Origin: Phyto melanocephala
Lineage: Eukaryota; Arthropoda; Insecta; Diptera; Rhinophoridae
Direction: 5' to 3'
NCBI GenBank assembly: GCA_941918925.1
Contig: OW799233.1
Span: 558,001 to 622,000, forward strand
DNA: 64,000 bases
Part shown: piece after piece, positions 12,806 to 25,869 of the stretch
Layout of the letters: each line of letters starts with the position of its first letter
Numbering within the stretch: position 1 is the stretch's first letter
Made by a program: the position numbers and the translations under genes
The notes under the pieces: generated by a model
What the model was told of the DNA's origin: nothing
Databases searched by the model: none
What the model saw: the letters and a program-made list of their open reading frames with translations, nothing else

Positions 12806-12956
12806 CTGCCTGTTCAACGATGTCGAAAGAAAACCCAAGCGAAATTTCATTCGTACAGAAAACAACAACAAAAACTAAAAATTTGTTTTTGTCTTCAACG
12901 TATTTGTACGAATGAAATTTCGCTTGGGTTTTCTTTCGACATCGTTGAACAGGCAG
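12806..12956. repeat. Foldback element with a perfect 52-bp inverted repeat
   Basis: The left arm 12806-12857 (CTGCCTGTTCAACGATGTCG...) and right arm 12905-12956 (...GACATCGTTGAACAGGCAG) are exact reverse complements over all 52 bases, with a 47-base loop. The loop itself holds ACAAAAAC and GTTTTTGT, so pairing can continue inward. The flanks carry nearly matching AAAATAA on each side, a possible 7-bp target duplication offset by one base. The arms are more GC-rich than the surroundings. It is probably a small foldback/MITE-type element. If transcribed it would give a long hairpin RNA. Confidence 0.85.
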
Positions 12957-15900
12957 AAAATAATATTGAATAATAAATAAATGTTTTCGATCTTTTTTAT
13001 TTATATCAATAGTTGTTTTTTATATTGAGCTTAAGATCACTTTTTTATATAAAAAATAATATTAAAATTTTTTGAAAAAAACAGAGATCCCTAAAAAACA
13101 GCTATTGATTTAAAACAATATTTTTAAGATAAATCTGAACGTTGCAATTGTAAAATATGAGAATAAGAAACATTTAATTCAATCTTCCAAAAAAAATTAA
13201 TAAAATGACCGTAAAGTGACCCAACTCTAATTAACAAATCCTTGATGTGTACTAGTGTGAGTAACCCACATTACGGATAATCATAACTACTGAAAATATC
13301 TCACCATTCATATTTATATTTACACAAAGACAAGATTTTCAAAGATGTGTTTAAAGGATGCACACTAATCAGACTAATCGATTTTTTTCAACTTTAGTCC
13401 TTTCTAACATAAAACATTAATTCTTCTACTGAATTGTTCTCATGTTAAAATTAAAATGAAGAAATTAAATGAAAATCGAATTAACTTGAACAATGATAAC
13501 TAATCAAACGTTAGTCGCAAGCGTTAATGAAGAAAATGTTTTCTTAGTTCATGTATTAAATAGTACGTATAACACGTCTCATAAAGTTATATTTTATGGC
13601 AACTAATCTATGCCCGCCAACGTTTTCTTTCGTGCAAATAAATGAAGATTATATGAAAACATGTCTGCAAACACTGAATCAAACAAGCGTCAATATTAAT
13701 TGCATTCAAGTTCCTTCACCGAAACTTACATGGGAACACATAAGTTTGTTTATATGTACATACACGCAAGAAAAAACATGATTGAGCTAATCATAATCTA
13801 AGAGCAACATGTTATGAATCAGCAGTATGATTGCGGTTAAAACATATAATGGTTGTAAGTTATCGTTAAAATCGTGTCTAAATAAACTATCATGCAACAA
13901 TCATATCAAATATCAATTTATTGTCTTTTGCTCTCAGATTTTTTTTTTTGTAAATTCAAATGCTTTCGAATATAACATTATTTATGCGAAGACATTATTC
14001 TATTTTTGTCATAACAATTTTATAAATTATACTAATTCTACAGCACAATCATATTGAAGTTTTAATAAAAAGTTAACATTAAATGGCAAAATTCAATCAA
14101 ACTTTTGATTATCGTGACGAAATATAAGATGAAACAAATTATAAATTACTTCTACTTGTGGTCGTCGGGATCATGTTGTAACTATGGTTTTTCCTTGTAA
14201 AATTTAAACTAAGCATTGATTGGCTGGCCCAGACCACGAATTTGGTCCCAACAAAAATTTTTATTCTTTTTCATTTGAGAATAAATTTTAATATTTTTAG
14301 TTATAATTGTTTTATATTCCCCTTTCAGTTATGTGTGTGCATGAAAAAAACTCTTACTAACCTGATTCGTCAGCAAAAACAGTTAAACATTTCAACATCT
14401 TTCAGTTTTGTTTTCTTTTATAAATGACATATTATGGCGCGGTAAATAGAACCAATCTGTTAAACTTACGTTAACTTCTTACATTTCTCGATCTCTCGAT
14501 TTTAGAGATGACATTTTATAATTAAGTTGATTTTTGTAAACTGATGAAAAATATTAAACATATTCAGTCCAGTATTACTTAAAGAGCATACGGATGTTTG
14601 GTAATTATGTCAAATCATTAGTTAAAACAAATAATCATTCCAAATGATATTGTGCACTGAACACTGAACTGAACATAAGCAACAAGTTTCTACGCTACAA
14701 AACTTTCTGCAAAGTTTCTTCAAAATAATTATAAAATCGTTAGAGGATAGTTTGGAACTGTGAAATTTAGCTTAAGTCGACTTAAGCTGTTTCCTTTTGC
14801 CCACACAATTAATGTTGTTTCTCTTTTTTCATTCATAAAAAGAACTTCCAACGAAAAACAAAACAAATAATATATTTTAGCTTGATAATTTATGTATGCA
14901 GCTCCTCTGCATATTTTTGTTTATGAATGTCTGTATGAATGATCGGTTTGGGTACACCACTAGTAGCCCATAGGCATGCGCACACCACAAATCATTGAAA
15001 TTATTGCTATTTATTTGACTTTCAGGAAACAAAAGCTTTTAAGAGTGTCAACAATTAATAAACATTTTTATTTTATTTTTATTTACATTTCCTAAGTCGA
15101 CTTAACGATTTAATTAAATGAAAATGACTCATGTGATAGTTTATTATTTACAATTGTTTCACGCTTATTTGTGTAAGTGAGCGTTCAACTTTACTATTAA
15201 ACCAATTTTGGCTTAAGGTGGCAAAACTGTCAAATTGTGAGAGAATTTATGAGATTTTTGTGGGCGCCCAAGTAAAAGAAGTTTTTTAAAAACGAACGAA
15301 CAACCAACAATCCACTTATGGTTTACATTTAAAAACAAAGTTAAATTAAAAACAAAAAAAAAACGAAATAAGGAACATTAATACATTTTAATGCATACCT
15401 ACGTATGTATGTAAGTATGTACTATTTACAACAAGCCTACAAATTAAAGTGATGTTCAACAAATGGTAACTTAATGTACACATTTTTGTTCATAAATACC
15501 CAGCGATAAAGATTAAGGTTGGAGCAAGTGTCTCTATAAAAGGCATTATTTAGACTCATTTAGCGGACGCAAGGAACAAAATTCCCACTGCAAACTTATT
15601 TATTTTTGGTGCGCGTAGGTATACAAATCAAGGGTCTCCACACGCTTTTAAAAACGGTTCTTCTAGAAAACCTTCTGACAGAGGCCTCTTTGAACCCTTT
15701 TTTTAAAAGATTTTCTAATTTCTAAACATAACATAGTTTTTTCTTTAATTTATTTTGGTTTTTTTTTATTCCTTTTAATTTAATTTTATTTTATTAATGG
15801 TCTCAAACATTTTTTGTTGTTGCACATAAGAATGTATGTAAGTATACCTTTGTTTCCTCTTTGAATAAGAAAGAAGAGCAAGAATGACTTTTGGATTTTT

Positions 15901-18357
15901 AGAAGGAAGTTCGGAGGCCTTTTTATGGCAAACATTTCCTTCAATACTATGTATGTATATATATGTATATAACATCAGTCAGTCACATATTTTCTCAAAC
16001 AAATTAATTTTATGTAATATTTTTAACTTTAAAAGCACACTTGCAAAAGAACGGAGTGCAATTAAATAAAATTTTAATACCAAATGAAAATAGTTTAATA
16101 CCAAATTAGTTTATAAAATTTTTATCCGAAGCCTCATATATCAACTCTTAATTTAGGAGACATAAATCGCTTGACAATTACATATTTCTCTGTATGTATG
16201 TATGTATGAAAAACATTAAATTTTTAAATTTTTTTTTTTTTTTTTTTTTTGATGAGTATTTACAGCTTACAATGAGACCTATTACCACTTTATACATGAG
16301 TTTTATGCTTCCGTCACGACACGTGCTCTTTCAATTATTTTTTACTGCTAAATGCAGCCATTGTCAGTAATCGTTAACACTTATGAAAAAAGTATTTTAT
16401 TCAAGAAGCATAATTAAAGTTAAAGAACTCATTGGACTGTGTTTTATCACTGTACATTTGATTGATAAAAAAATAATTATCTGAAAGGTTCTCTTTTCAT
16501 TAAAACACAATTAGAAAATATATTTTTTTTAAAGTTATTTCTTGTTTACCTCTAATATTGCATCTCCTTGCAATGGTATTTCTCGTGGGGAGGATTGTCA
16601 GTACACATTTCTACAGAGGTGTTAGCATTGCGGATCACACTTTGCGTTTTAAAAGTACAATCTGTCCTTTTAAATCGGGTTTTTTTTGTTCGCTTTGTTA
16701 CAAAATGTTTTAATGCCTGTGAGCGCATTCAATTGTTTTTTTAATTTTTCGCCAACACAGCGATACTTAATTTTACTTTTTTCTACAACTTCAACTGCTT
16801 TGACTTACAAACATATACATACATTCATATATGTATGTATGAGATAAAATGCTTAAGTTGCGTTAATTGAAAAACACAAATGGCAATGTGAACAAAACTG
16901 TACGCCTTATTCACTTGGTGAAATCACTAAAATATTTAAATTTTTTTTTATTTTAATTTAAACATAAAATTACAAAAAAAAAAAAAAAAAAAATTAACCC
17001 TCTGAAATTAGTAGATAATGGCGGCTTAATTCAATCAAAATAAAAAAAGTATTTCTGTGTACGATTAAGAGAGACTTTGCCCTTCACTTAAACATACATA
17101 TTTTTATTTTTACATTGTTAATTAAATTAATAAAAAAAAACATATTTTTAATTTAAAATAATTCTATTGCGATATAAAAATTTCGCTCAATTTTATAATA
17201 AACATTCAGCACGTTTGAAAAACAAACCATGAACTTTAAAATTGTTTAATTGATGGCCAAAGGCATACAACCAATTTGTGGCCAGAAAAACTCCACATGG
17301 TGGTGGGTGCAACACTTGGCACAAATTTCATAGTTTAAACAGAATTGAGCGAAAAAACAAACAAAAATAAATTAAATAAAATAAACCTCGAAGGAAAAAC
17401 AATTGAATGAAACCAAATACATACAAAATCTAAAATAAACACAAACTTTTACAAATTAAATTAATAAGTATGAAAAACAATGAATTCCAACCAAAACACA
17501 CAACGACACATACATACAAATGTTAACGCACATACACAAATAAACCACTTTATGTAATGAAAATTTAAGCAAAAATTGTGGGGACTGTTACAGTAAAAAT
17601 TACAAAAAAAACAATATTGAAAGAATTCCGTGGTCATCATTTGTATTGCTTTAGTCACACTGACTGTGTACGTACATCCTAGATATTCAGCTGAATGTAT
17701 TAATTACAGTATGGCCGCAAGTAAAATGAAGAGTGAACTGCAGAGCAGTTTGTCTGAATTCATACAACGTTCTCACTTTTATGTTGTTTGTGCATGTAAA
17801 AGTAGTGCAACAACTCACACTCTTTGAAATATTTCAATTCAATAGAGAAATTAATAAAATCCACACTACTGCAATTGTCTGTGCATGTGTTTAAGTTTGT
17901 TACAATTTCAAAAATTGAATTTTGAATTAAAGTACTCCACTCGTACATTTTGTTATTGAAATTTTTACCATAAAAGACATAATATTTTATCATTGTATGG
18001 AGTGCACTACACTACCATACACACGAACCCATTCACACCACCAAATATTAGAGTGTCTCAATTTAAAAATAATTGTATTTTTATTCAAAAATATACAAAA
18101 TAATTTAAAAACTTTTTTAATAAAATTTAAAGTTATGAATTATTATGAATTTGCAAGCTATTGTTGTAAAGAAATATATGTGTGTGTATGTATGTACGTA
18201 TGTATGTGAATATACAATACATATGTCTATAATATATAAATTAAGGGACTTTTGCAAATAAATACATTTATGTATATACATCTTACATATATGTATGTTT
18301 GTTTGTTATGTTTGGCATCCCCTCAAACAATTCCATTGAGTGGTGTCACCGTTAAGT
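12957..18357. other. AT-rich non-coding stretch
   Basis: No gene is supported. It holds poly-T and poly-A runs (about 16227-16250 and 16974-16994), scattered TATG/CATA runs and short chance frames. A slightly GC-richer patch at about 16555-16680 has no recognisable coding content. Confidence 0.6.
16227..16250. repeat. Poly-T tract
   Basis: An uninterrupted T run of more than 20 bases with no adjoining retroelement that I can recognise. Confidence 0.8.
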
Positions 18358-18490
18358 ACCAACACATACATGGCTTAATCAACTCCACTAGTCATAAGAT
18401 TTTAGAAAATATATACTTATGGAAATGAATATTGTAGAAATTTCAAACGGAATGACAAAGCTATATATACCCTTGTGCACCACAGGTGAA
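18358..18490 (+). mobile_element. Mini-me-like repeat, 3' fragment
   Basis: Only the core and tail are present: GGCTTAATCAACTCC, a decayed CATAAG core, ATATATACTTATGG, ACGGAATGACAAAGC and TATATACCCTTGTGCACCAC. It lacks the 5' half, the (GTCY)n array and the last GGGTATAAA. Bases missing inside the GGGGTCGGAAATGAAAAT block show it is older or more decayed than the three full copies. Confidence 0.75.
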
Positions 18491-20612
18491 AAAAAACTTT
18501 CTGAAAGAGAACTTCCTTAGTGTAAACACAAACTTAATGATTCTGCTAGAAAAAAAAAACGGAAAATGTGAAAATTTTTAGTTTTAATACTTAATACGTT
18601 CTCCACATAAAAGCCTGATTTATACAGTGTTATTTTTTTAATGCATAAATATGTCGTTGTCTGTACTTGTTTGTCAGTTGATATGAGTGCATTTTTGGCT
18701 TATGCATCTCAAAACAATAAATTGTCTGTTTACAGCACGTTCTGACAATTAATGAATAAAACAATTAATACAGTTCTTCATAAAACATTACATATCATTA
18801 CATAATAAATAAATAAATGTTTTCAAATCTCACAGTGAATATTAAAAGACTCAAACACCGAAAACTTAAAAAAAAAACAACTTAAACCATGAATAAAATT
18901 GTAACAAATTTAATTACATTTTATGAGCTTGACAATAAAGACGTGACTGGATTAACATATTAACTGAACAACAATGACAATGACAAAAAAAAACCAACAG
19001 ACAGACAAAAAGGCCACCCACATTCATATTTTTACTTGTCAATTTTTAATTGAAAACGGTAAAGTGTTTATGTGTTTGAACGAATGATTTACCAATAACT
19101 TGCTCTCATGCCCAGCAATCTACATCCATAAATATATGTGTATGTGTGTGTGTGTTTGTATTAAAACCTTTTTTTTCAATTGAGTAAAAATTTTAATCTC
19201 AAAACAATTCTTAGAAATGCAATATCATTGTTACTGTTTATCACTCTACTGTCTGTCATTCAGAAGTTTCAGAAATGTTTCAAGCCCAAATCATTCTCAC
19301 ATATACAAAGATTTGTGTGTTTGCAGCGTTGTGTGTGCATGTGCATCAGATTTTTTTGTTTTTTTTTTTATTACAAAAATACAAACAAAACAATAATATC
19401 AAAATAAACAAAATTAAATAGTAAATATGTAAAATAAAACTGACATTTTTAAAACAATCAAAAGTGCTCATACACAAAATAATTCTTACAGAAAAACGTA
19501 AATGCAAACGCTGACGAAACTCATTTTTGTTTATTTGTTACATTTCATTTTTGAATCTCGGTGGCCCATCATTAGATTGATTTTTATTTTTTCTTTAATT
19601 CTTACGAAATCCCTATTTACACAAATAAAACTAAGACGAAAATCAAACAAGACACGCGTAAAGTCAACGCACAAAAACTATAAATAAAATAACGAGATAT
19701 AAAGGAGACAAAAAGATTTTTAAAAAGTTCAAATCATTTCCAAAACATTTGAAGAATATCTTTTTTTTTCTCTAAATAACTTGAAGAAAAAGTGCGCTTT
19801 AACAGTAGTGATGTGAGTGTGAGCATAATAAATAATTTGTATGTGGCAACCGAAATGCCACTTGCAGTTCCACTCAATCAATCACTGTTAGATTGTATAT
19901 TATCAGACTTCCTATTTTTTTTTTTTCACCAAAATCATACAGACTTTTTTGTTTGTTTATTTATTGTCACTGCTAAAGTTTTATTTAAAGTTGAGCTAAT
20001 GGCCCAAGTTGCTAGCGCACTTCTTTCTTCAATTTTATTATTTATTTTTATTGAGTTTTCAGTAAATAAATAATTTATTCTTAATAACTATACCAACGAT
20101 AAAGTATTGAATGAATGGAAAAGCGAACATTGACACGCTCACAGAAAATTAATTTTTATCAACTACTTGTACTAACTTAATAATTTTGTTAATAACTGAC
20201 CATATTCATAATAGATATTTTAACCATTTAAGAAATTTAAAAATTTAATTTTTTTTTGTTAAGTTTTTTACTACATTTAATTAATCAACTGTATAGCAAA
20301 CTCTTTATATGCATAAAAAAAATATTAAAAATGTTTATTTAAAATTCGCCATTAAAGCTTGTCTCACATTTTGAAATTTGAAAAGGAATTTATGCAAGTT
20401 TTTACGGGATACAACATACTTAGATAAATGATAGTAATATTCAATATCAATATGAAAGAAAATTAGTTGTTGAATCAAAATAATTTATTTTTTTTAGTTC
20501 ATTAAAACAAAAATATCTTTGGAAAGCTTTTAATTCTAAGAAAACCGCAAATATTTTCTATTTACACTGACATTTGCTTTATGTGGAGAAAGTGAATTAC
20601 AACCCCGTTATA
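18491..20612. other. AT-rich non-coding stretch
   Basis: No gene supported. The short frames (for example 19180-19407, 19502-19687 and 19792-20073) are rich in Phe/Lys/Asn codons from poly-T/A and match no family I recognise. Confidence 0.6.
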
Positions 20613-21912
20613 AAGAATGAGATCAGTGAAACCTTAACACACATTTTTAATTCCACCTTTCTTCATGCACAAAAAATATAACTGTTTATGATCAAGTTTG
20701 CATTTAAAAACTTGTCAAATTATGTGTACAAAATAATAGCATAATCGGATTATTAGTTTGTTTGAAAATGGATTCCGAAGAAAAAGTGCGTGAAAAAATA
20801 ATAACAATTTTTTTTTTAAAAATCCCAGTCGTACTTACAAATCTATTGCAAATGAGATAAACGTGTCACGACAAACAGTTTCGCGTGTGATAAAAGTGTA
20901 TATCGAACGTCGTAGTATTAAAAGGAAAGCTGGAAGTGGAGCTAAAAAAGGTATAACTGACCCACAGTTAGCTTCAAAGATTGTTAGTCTTCTAAACCAA
21001 AATCCCAACCTCTCAAACCGTAAAACCGCCTTAAAAGCAAACTGTTCCGATTTTTTTGTAAGGAAGGTTAAAAGATATGAAGGCCTTAAGTCCTACAAGG
21101 TTCAGAAAGTGCCAGACAGAAATTCGAAGAAAAACTTGGATGCAAAAAGTGGTGCCAAAGAACTGCTTAGAAATTTTATCAACAAATATGAGTGTTGTAT
21201 TATGGATGATGAGACTTACGTTCTTGCCGACTTTTCTCAGCTCCCAGGGCGAAGTTATTATATGGCCGATGGAAGAGGTAATGTCGATGACCAATTTAAG
21301 TTCCAAAAAAAGACAAAGTTTCCAAAGAAGTACTTAGTTTGGCAAGCTATATGCACGTGCGGAGAAAGAAGCAGTAAATTTATTACTACTGGGACTATCA
21401 ACACTGATATTTACATCAAGGAGTGCTTGCAGAAGAGGTTGCTTCCATTCATACGAAAACACAATAAGTCAACATATTTTTGGCCCGACCTAGCGTCGTG
21501 TCATTATAGTAAATCTGCAGCAGAATGGTATGAAACAAATAATATAGTGGTAGTGCCAAAAGAAGCAAATCCACCTAATTGTCCAGAACTAAGGCCCATC
21601 GAACGTTACTGGGCTTTAGTCAAAAGAGTGCTGAAGGATACAAAACAAGTTGCTAATACTACTAAACTTTTTTCCCAGAAATGGTCTTATTCCATCAATA
21701 AAGTTACTAAGGATACCATCAAAACCCTCATGGTCTCAATTCCGGAAAAGGTGAAACAGTTCATCAAAAAAAGCTGAATTTTTACAAAAAGCATTAATAT
21801 TTTAATTTACTGTTATTTTATTGTTAAACCACGCTATTTTCATTAAAATGGATTAATTCGTTTCAAAGTTATTGCGTTTTATTCGTGTTAGGGTTTTATC
21901 AATCTCATTCTT
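20613..21912 (+). mobile_element. Tc1/mariner-superfamily transposon, near-complete, 1300 bp
   Basis: Both ends are visible. The left end AAGAATGAGATCAGTGAAAC and the right end, read inward on the minus strand, AAGAATGAGATTGATAAAAC, are imperfect inverted repeats of about 30 bp. Each end is flanked by TA (20611-20612 and 21913-21914), the target site of this superfamily. One transposase frame fills the interior. The closest relative in the window is the decayed element at 38546-39824, which has similar protein but unrelated ends. Confidence 0.9.
20768..21777 (+). pseudogene. Tc1/mariner transposase with one frameshift
   Basis: This is a cut-and-paste DDE transposase. The ATG at 20768 opens a frame that is broken at a run of ten T (20808-20817). 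After a one-base shift the reading continues unbroken to 21777, including the 304-residue stretch from 20863. An HTH region (SRQTVSRVI; a second HTH around SNRKTALKAN) is followed by catalytic Asp in MDDETYV, Asp in WPDLASCHYS and Glu in CPELRPIERYW. I count 37 residues between the second Asp and the Glu of PIE, a spacing unlike classic DD34D or DD34E. The sole lesion sits in a homopolymer, so it may be a sequencing error, and the element could then be intact. Confidence 0.85.
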
Positions 21913-22285
21913 TAACTCTTTCAGGCAGTTAACAATTATTAAGAACAACAAAGAAAATCTTGTTTTAATTTTATAATTGCTGTATATACATACTTATGTA
22001 CATACATATGTATGTTTAATTTGGAATTGATACCATCCTGCAAATGTTAGTTAGTTCATTTTTATTATTTTTTTTTTTTTTTGGTACTGGAACGACAAAT
22101 ACCATCATAGTAATTTACATACATACATACACACAAACCTACTATGTATGTATATTAAAAATATAATATATGTATGTACTTATCTATGTATATGCATCTA
22201 AGTTTGTTTCAGATGGAATCAAATGGAATCGTTTTAAAACGATGTAATTATTTTCAATCGATTTCGAGTTTGATTATTTACATAC
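21913..22285. other. AT-rich spacer with TATG/CATA runs
   Basis: It contains tetranucleotide tracts (about 21985-22015 and 22118-22180) and a poly-T run near 22070. Nothing else was seen. Confidence 0.6.
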
Positions 22286-22419
22286 GGCGTTATGCATAAT
22301 AACAAATCGTGTGCTAACTAACGAGCTGCTAACATTTTAAGGGGAAAATTTCCATAAGGGAAAGATAGCAGCTCGCTAGTTAACACAACCATAGTTTGTT
22401 AAGTATTATGCATAACGCT
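22286..22419. mobile_element. Short hairpin MITE
   Basis: The left arm begins GGCGTTATGCATAATAAC and the right arm ends ATTATGCATAACGCT. The inverted repeat continues imperfectly inward to GAGCTGCTA / TAGCAGCTC, leaving a central loop of about 35 bases. The whole is about 134 bp. No coding capacity and no clear target duplication were seen, so the superfamily is not assigned. Confidence 0.7.
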
Positions 22420-22884
22420 GATAGTACCTAAATAATTTCATACAATATTCAGTTTAAGTTATAAATAACAAATAATTGTACAGAGATAATTGAAAAAAAA
22501 GATGCAAAAGAAAATGATTGTAACCAACAATTTATTAACTGTCTGCTTTTTAAGTTCTGCAATTCCATTCACATACACCTACATACATACATATACATAA
22601 ACTAATGCAAGTGTACGTTTGTTTAATATGAGTAAGTGAGTGAGTAGTAGCCTGATAACAGTTATCATTAACTACAACTGTTTCCATTGAATAAATGTAG
22701 ATGAATGGTTATGGAGAGCATCACCATCTGTCTGAAAGTATGTCTATTTTTCAGTAAGTGGGAGTATGGATGGTTGTTTCAATAACCGCAAAAAGCATCA
22801 TTGGTGGTTTATATGCGAACCTTTGCCCAGATACTCAATCACAATTTCATACAAACACGTATCAACAAACATTTACATGTGTAT
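22420..22884. other. AT-rich spacer
   Basis: Short CATA runs (about 22570-22600) and no coding sequence that I can support. Confidence 0.55.
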
Positions 22885-23723
22885 TTTTATACCCTTCACA
22901 CAGTGAAAAAGGGTATATATAGTTTGTCATTCCGTGTGAAATTTCTACAATTTTCATTTCCGACCCCATAAAGTATATATTTTCTGAAAGCTTATGAATA
23001 GGGGAGTCGATTAAGCTCTGTCCGTCTGTCCGTGTGTATGTTGAAATCAACTTTTTGAAGCCCCCCCCGACATAGGTTGGACCCGGGTAAGGTATTAAAA
23101 TATCAGAAATATTCGGGAGTAGATCGGTATTGAAAATCAGAAACATCGGTACATAAACAACTGAGATGTAAGCAAAAAACCACGACCACCTCGATTTTTT
23201 TTTCACAAAAACAACATTACAACAACAACATACATACATACAAACGTGTATACTGGTTAGAGAAAACGTGGCATCGAATCCCAGCTGAGGCAAAAAATTT
23301 TTTTTTTAAATTTTTTTTTAATCTTTTTAAAATTTTTTTTTTTTAATTTTTTTTTTTATTTTTTATTTAATATATTATTTATATTTTTATTATTATTTTT
23401 TTTTTAATTTTTTTTTTGTTTTATATTTATTATATATATTTTAATTATTTTTTTTTTTAATTTTTTTTTATTTTTTTAAATTTTTTTTTTTATTTTTTTT
23501 TAAATTTTTTTTAAATTTTTTTTTATTATTTTTTTTTTTTGTTTTTTTAACATACATACGTAAATTTATAATTTTACAATGGGATGTTTTTATATATGTA
23601 TGTTTTTATATGTATGTACGTATTTCATATGGGATGAATGGTGACACAAACTACTGTTATTGCACGACTACACGTTGTGAAGGGTATATAAGATTCGGCA
23701 CGGCCGAATATAGCGCTCTTGTT
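22885..23723 (-). mobile_element. Mini-me-like dipteran repeat, copy 2
   Basis: This is a full copy in reverse. Read on the minus strand it has AGCGCTATATTCGGCCGTGC, the TTCATCCCATATGAAA block, a long A-rich stretch and GCCTCAGCTGGGATTCGATG. A TATG run, the GAGGTGGTCGTGG block, a short GTCY array, the ATTCATAAGCTT core and a GGGTATA end follow. Its block order and orientations match copy 3, not copy 1. The 143-residue open frame across it (22862-23293, minus) falls entirely in repeat sequence and is not a supported gene. Confidence 0.8.
23293..23560. repeat. A/T-only low-complexity tract inside mini-me copy 2
   Basis: Roughly 260 bases of blocks of T and short A runs with only a few G or C. 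Confidence 0.85.
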
Positions 23724-25864
23724 TTTTTATTTTCTTTTTTTTTTCACAACTGTTAACAGTCAAGAGCAGGTTGCATAAATGTGTAGGGTATTTCACCGAT
23801 TAACTGTTAATCGGTTTATTTGAACCTGATTAACTGTTCGATTAATAATTGTTTTTTTTTTTTGTTAATAAATTTATCGAAATTTGTTAATACTTTCAGA
23901 TACCGCACATGTTTTTATTAATGATTTAACTGTTTAATATATTTTATTTATAAAATGTGCGTGATAAGAAAATAAAATTTTTCTAAAAAGTTCAGTATTG
24001 AATTTTGTTAGATATTGACATGGTTGTAAAATAGAAAAATACATATTTTACATTTAAAACAATAGTCTAAGAGCAGAAAACCATTAAAAGTATTAAAAGG
24101 TTGATTCCAACCAAAACGACACCGTAATTGGTTTGGTTTTTCTTTTCATTATCGTTATTTTTCTTTATTTAAAACCTGAGCAATAGCCTGTTTTAAAAAA
24201 TTATTCAATTAAAAGCTCATTTGTAATGTAATGGAAAAATGCTTTTATTAATTTGCTTCAAGCCGTTATCTTTCTTATATCACCCAACTAAAAATCGGCT
24301 CAGACTCTGGACCTAGACAAGTGTGTCGATTTATCAGCAGTGCTTCTTTTAAAACATAAATAATTATAATCATAAAAACTATACTTTATTTCTTCCTTCA
24401 ATAGGAAAAGTTAAAATAAACATTTATCTACATGACAAGATAACACGAAATCCGAATCTTTAGGCACTTAGAAAAAACTCTAGCTGTCTTAATGAATGTA
24501 TTTTTATACACAAATATTTAGACGACTCTTATGACAGGTTTTGAATTGTACATTAATAAGTAACAAAACGTACTTGAAATCGGAGACCGAATATTATATA
24601 ATTATTTTTTAGATTTTTAAAGCAAAAACCAGCAAGTACAAAAAAATAATAATTTCTTAATGGATTATCCTTTACATAAAATACTACAAACAACTTTTTA
24701 AAACCGCAAATATAACCATTAAACTATTTAAAAAAAAAACAGTTTTAAAAACGTTCAAGCAATTGATATTTAGTCCTCAATATGCACTGGCACACTTAAA
24801 AGGATATAAACGATTAATTTTGTATTTATTTCTATTAACATAAGAGCAAGAATGCAAATGTGTGTTGTGTGCAAGCGTGGATCTAGGGAGATGAAAATTG
24901 AATTTTTTTAAGAAACCGCACCACAAAATAGACACTTTCAATATTTGTTCGTTTTATATGTAATACTCATTCATATATTTTAATAAACACTTCTTCTACC
25001 CACCCCCCCAAACGTATGAACTGGTTACGCGTATGAATATGTGCGATAGTGTGTATTTCGGTGTATGTATTTAATTGGATATATGAAATTAATTCATTAA
25101 TTAACTCATTAATAAGGTAGTCAATTTAGCGTTTAAAATTTTACAAAAACAAACATGTAGCCAATACATAAACACACACATATAAAAAAACTTGTGAACT
25201 ACAAATAAATAAAATAATTAAATTAAATTAAATTAATTATGTATTTATCAATGTTAAAAACTATTTATATTTTTTTTACAATAAATGCGTTTTATGTTAT
25301 TTATTTTATTGGTGTTATTTTTTGCAGGTGTAATTGTTAAGAATTAGCATTTTCAATCTTTGCTACTGCCGCATATTTGAGTTTTATGTGCAATAGTTCA
25401 AAAGGTTTTCGTACATGAACACGTACATACTTACATACATACACATACATTTATGCAGATTTATGTGTGAAGGGATTTTTTTTTTTGCTGGTACAACATA
25501 CATGCAAATATGAGAATGTGTAAAATTGAAATTGAAACTCTGTGATTTACATTAAACAAAAGCAAACAAAAATCCAGACAGAAAGTAACGCCTCTGGACT
25601 TTAGCCAGACGTTAACGATAACATTGTGTTAACACCCACCAACTGCATGGAAAATTTACTAAACTGAAACATATTCTTTGTTTACATAAGTTAGTACACC
25701 GTCACACCACTAATTGTTATGACAGTGTGCATGAATATAAATGTTCATGTTTTTTGGAAAGGCAATAAATGAAATCCATGAATATTTTGTAGTTCTTCTA
25801 CTTAAAACAAAAACTTGCAACTCTTTAAAAATAATTTCCCTTTTCGACCCCTTTTACTCTATCA
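23724..25864. other. AT-rich non-coding stretch
   Basis: No gene supported. It has CATA runs near 25425-25450 and a C run near 25003-25009. At 23780-23850 TTAACTGTTAATCGGTT and a related variant recur, a local short repeat. Confidence 0.55.
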
Positions 25865-25869
25865 GCTCC

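Noticed and set aside
21031..21337. Two overlapping 86-91 codon frames inside the Tc1/mariner element
   Set aside because: They are shadows of the transposase frame, which carries the catalytic motifs.
23276..23292. tRNA-like box B (GGGATTCGATGCC on the minus strand)
   Set aside because: It is only near the consensus, there is no box A or cloverleaf, and it is part of a block common to the mini-me-like copies.
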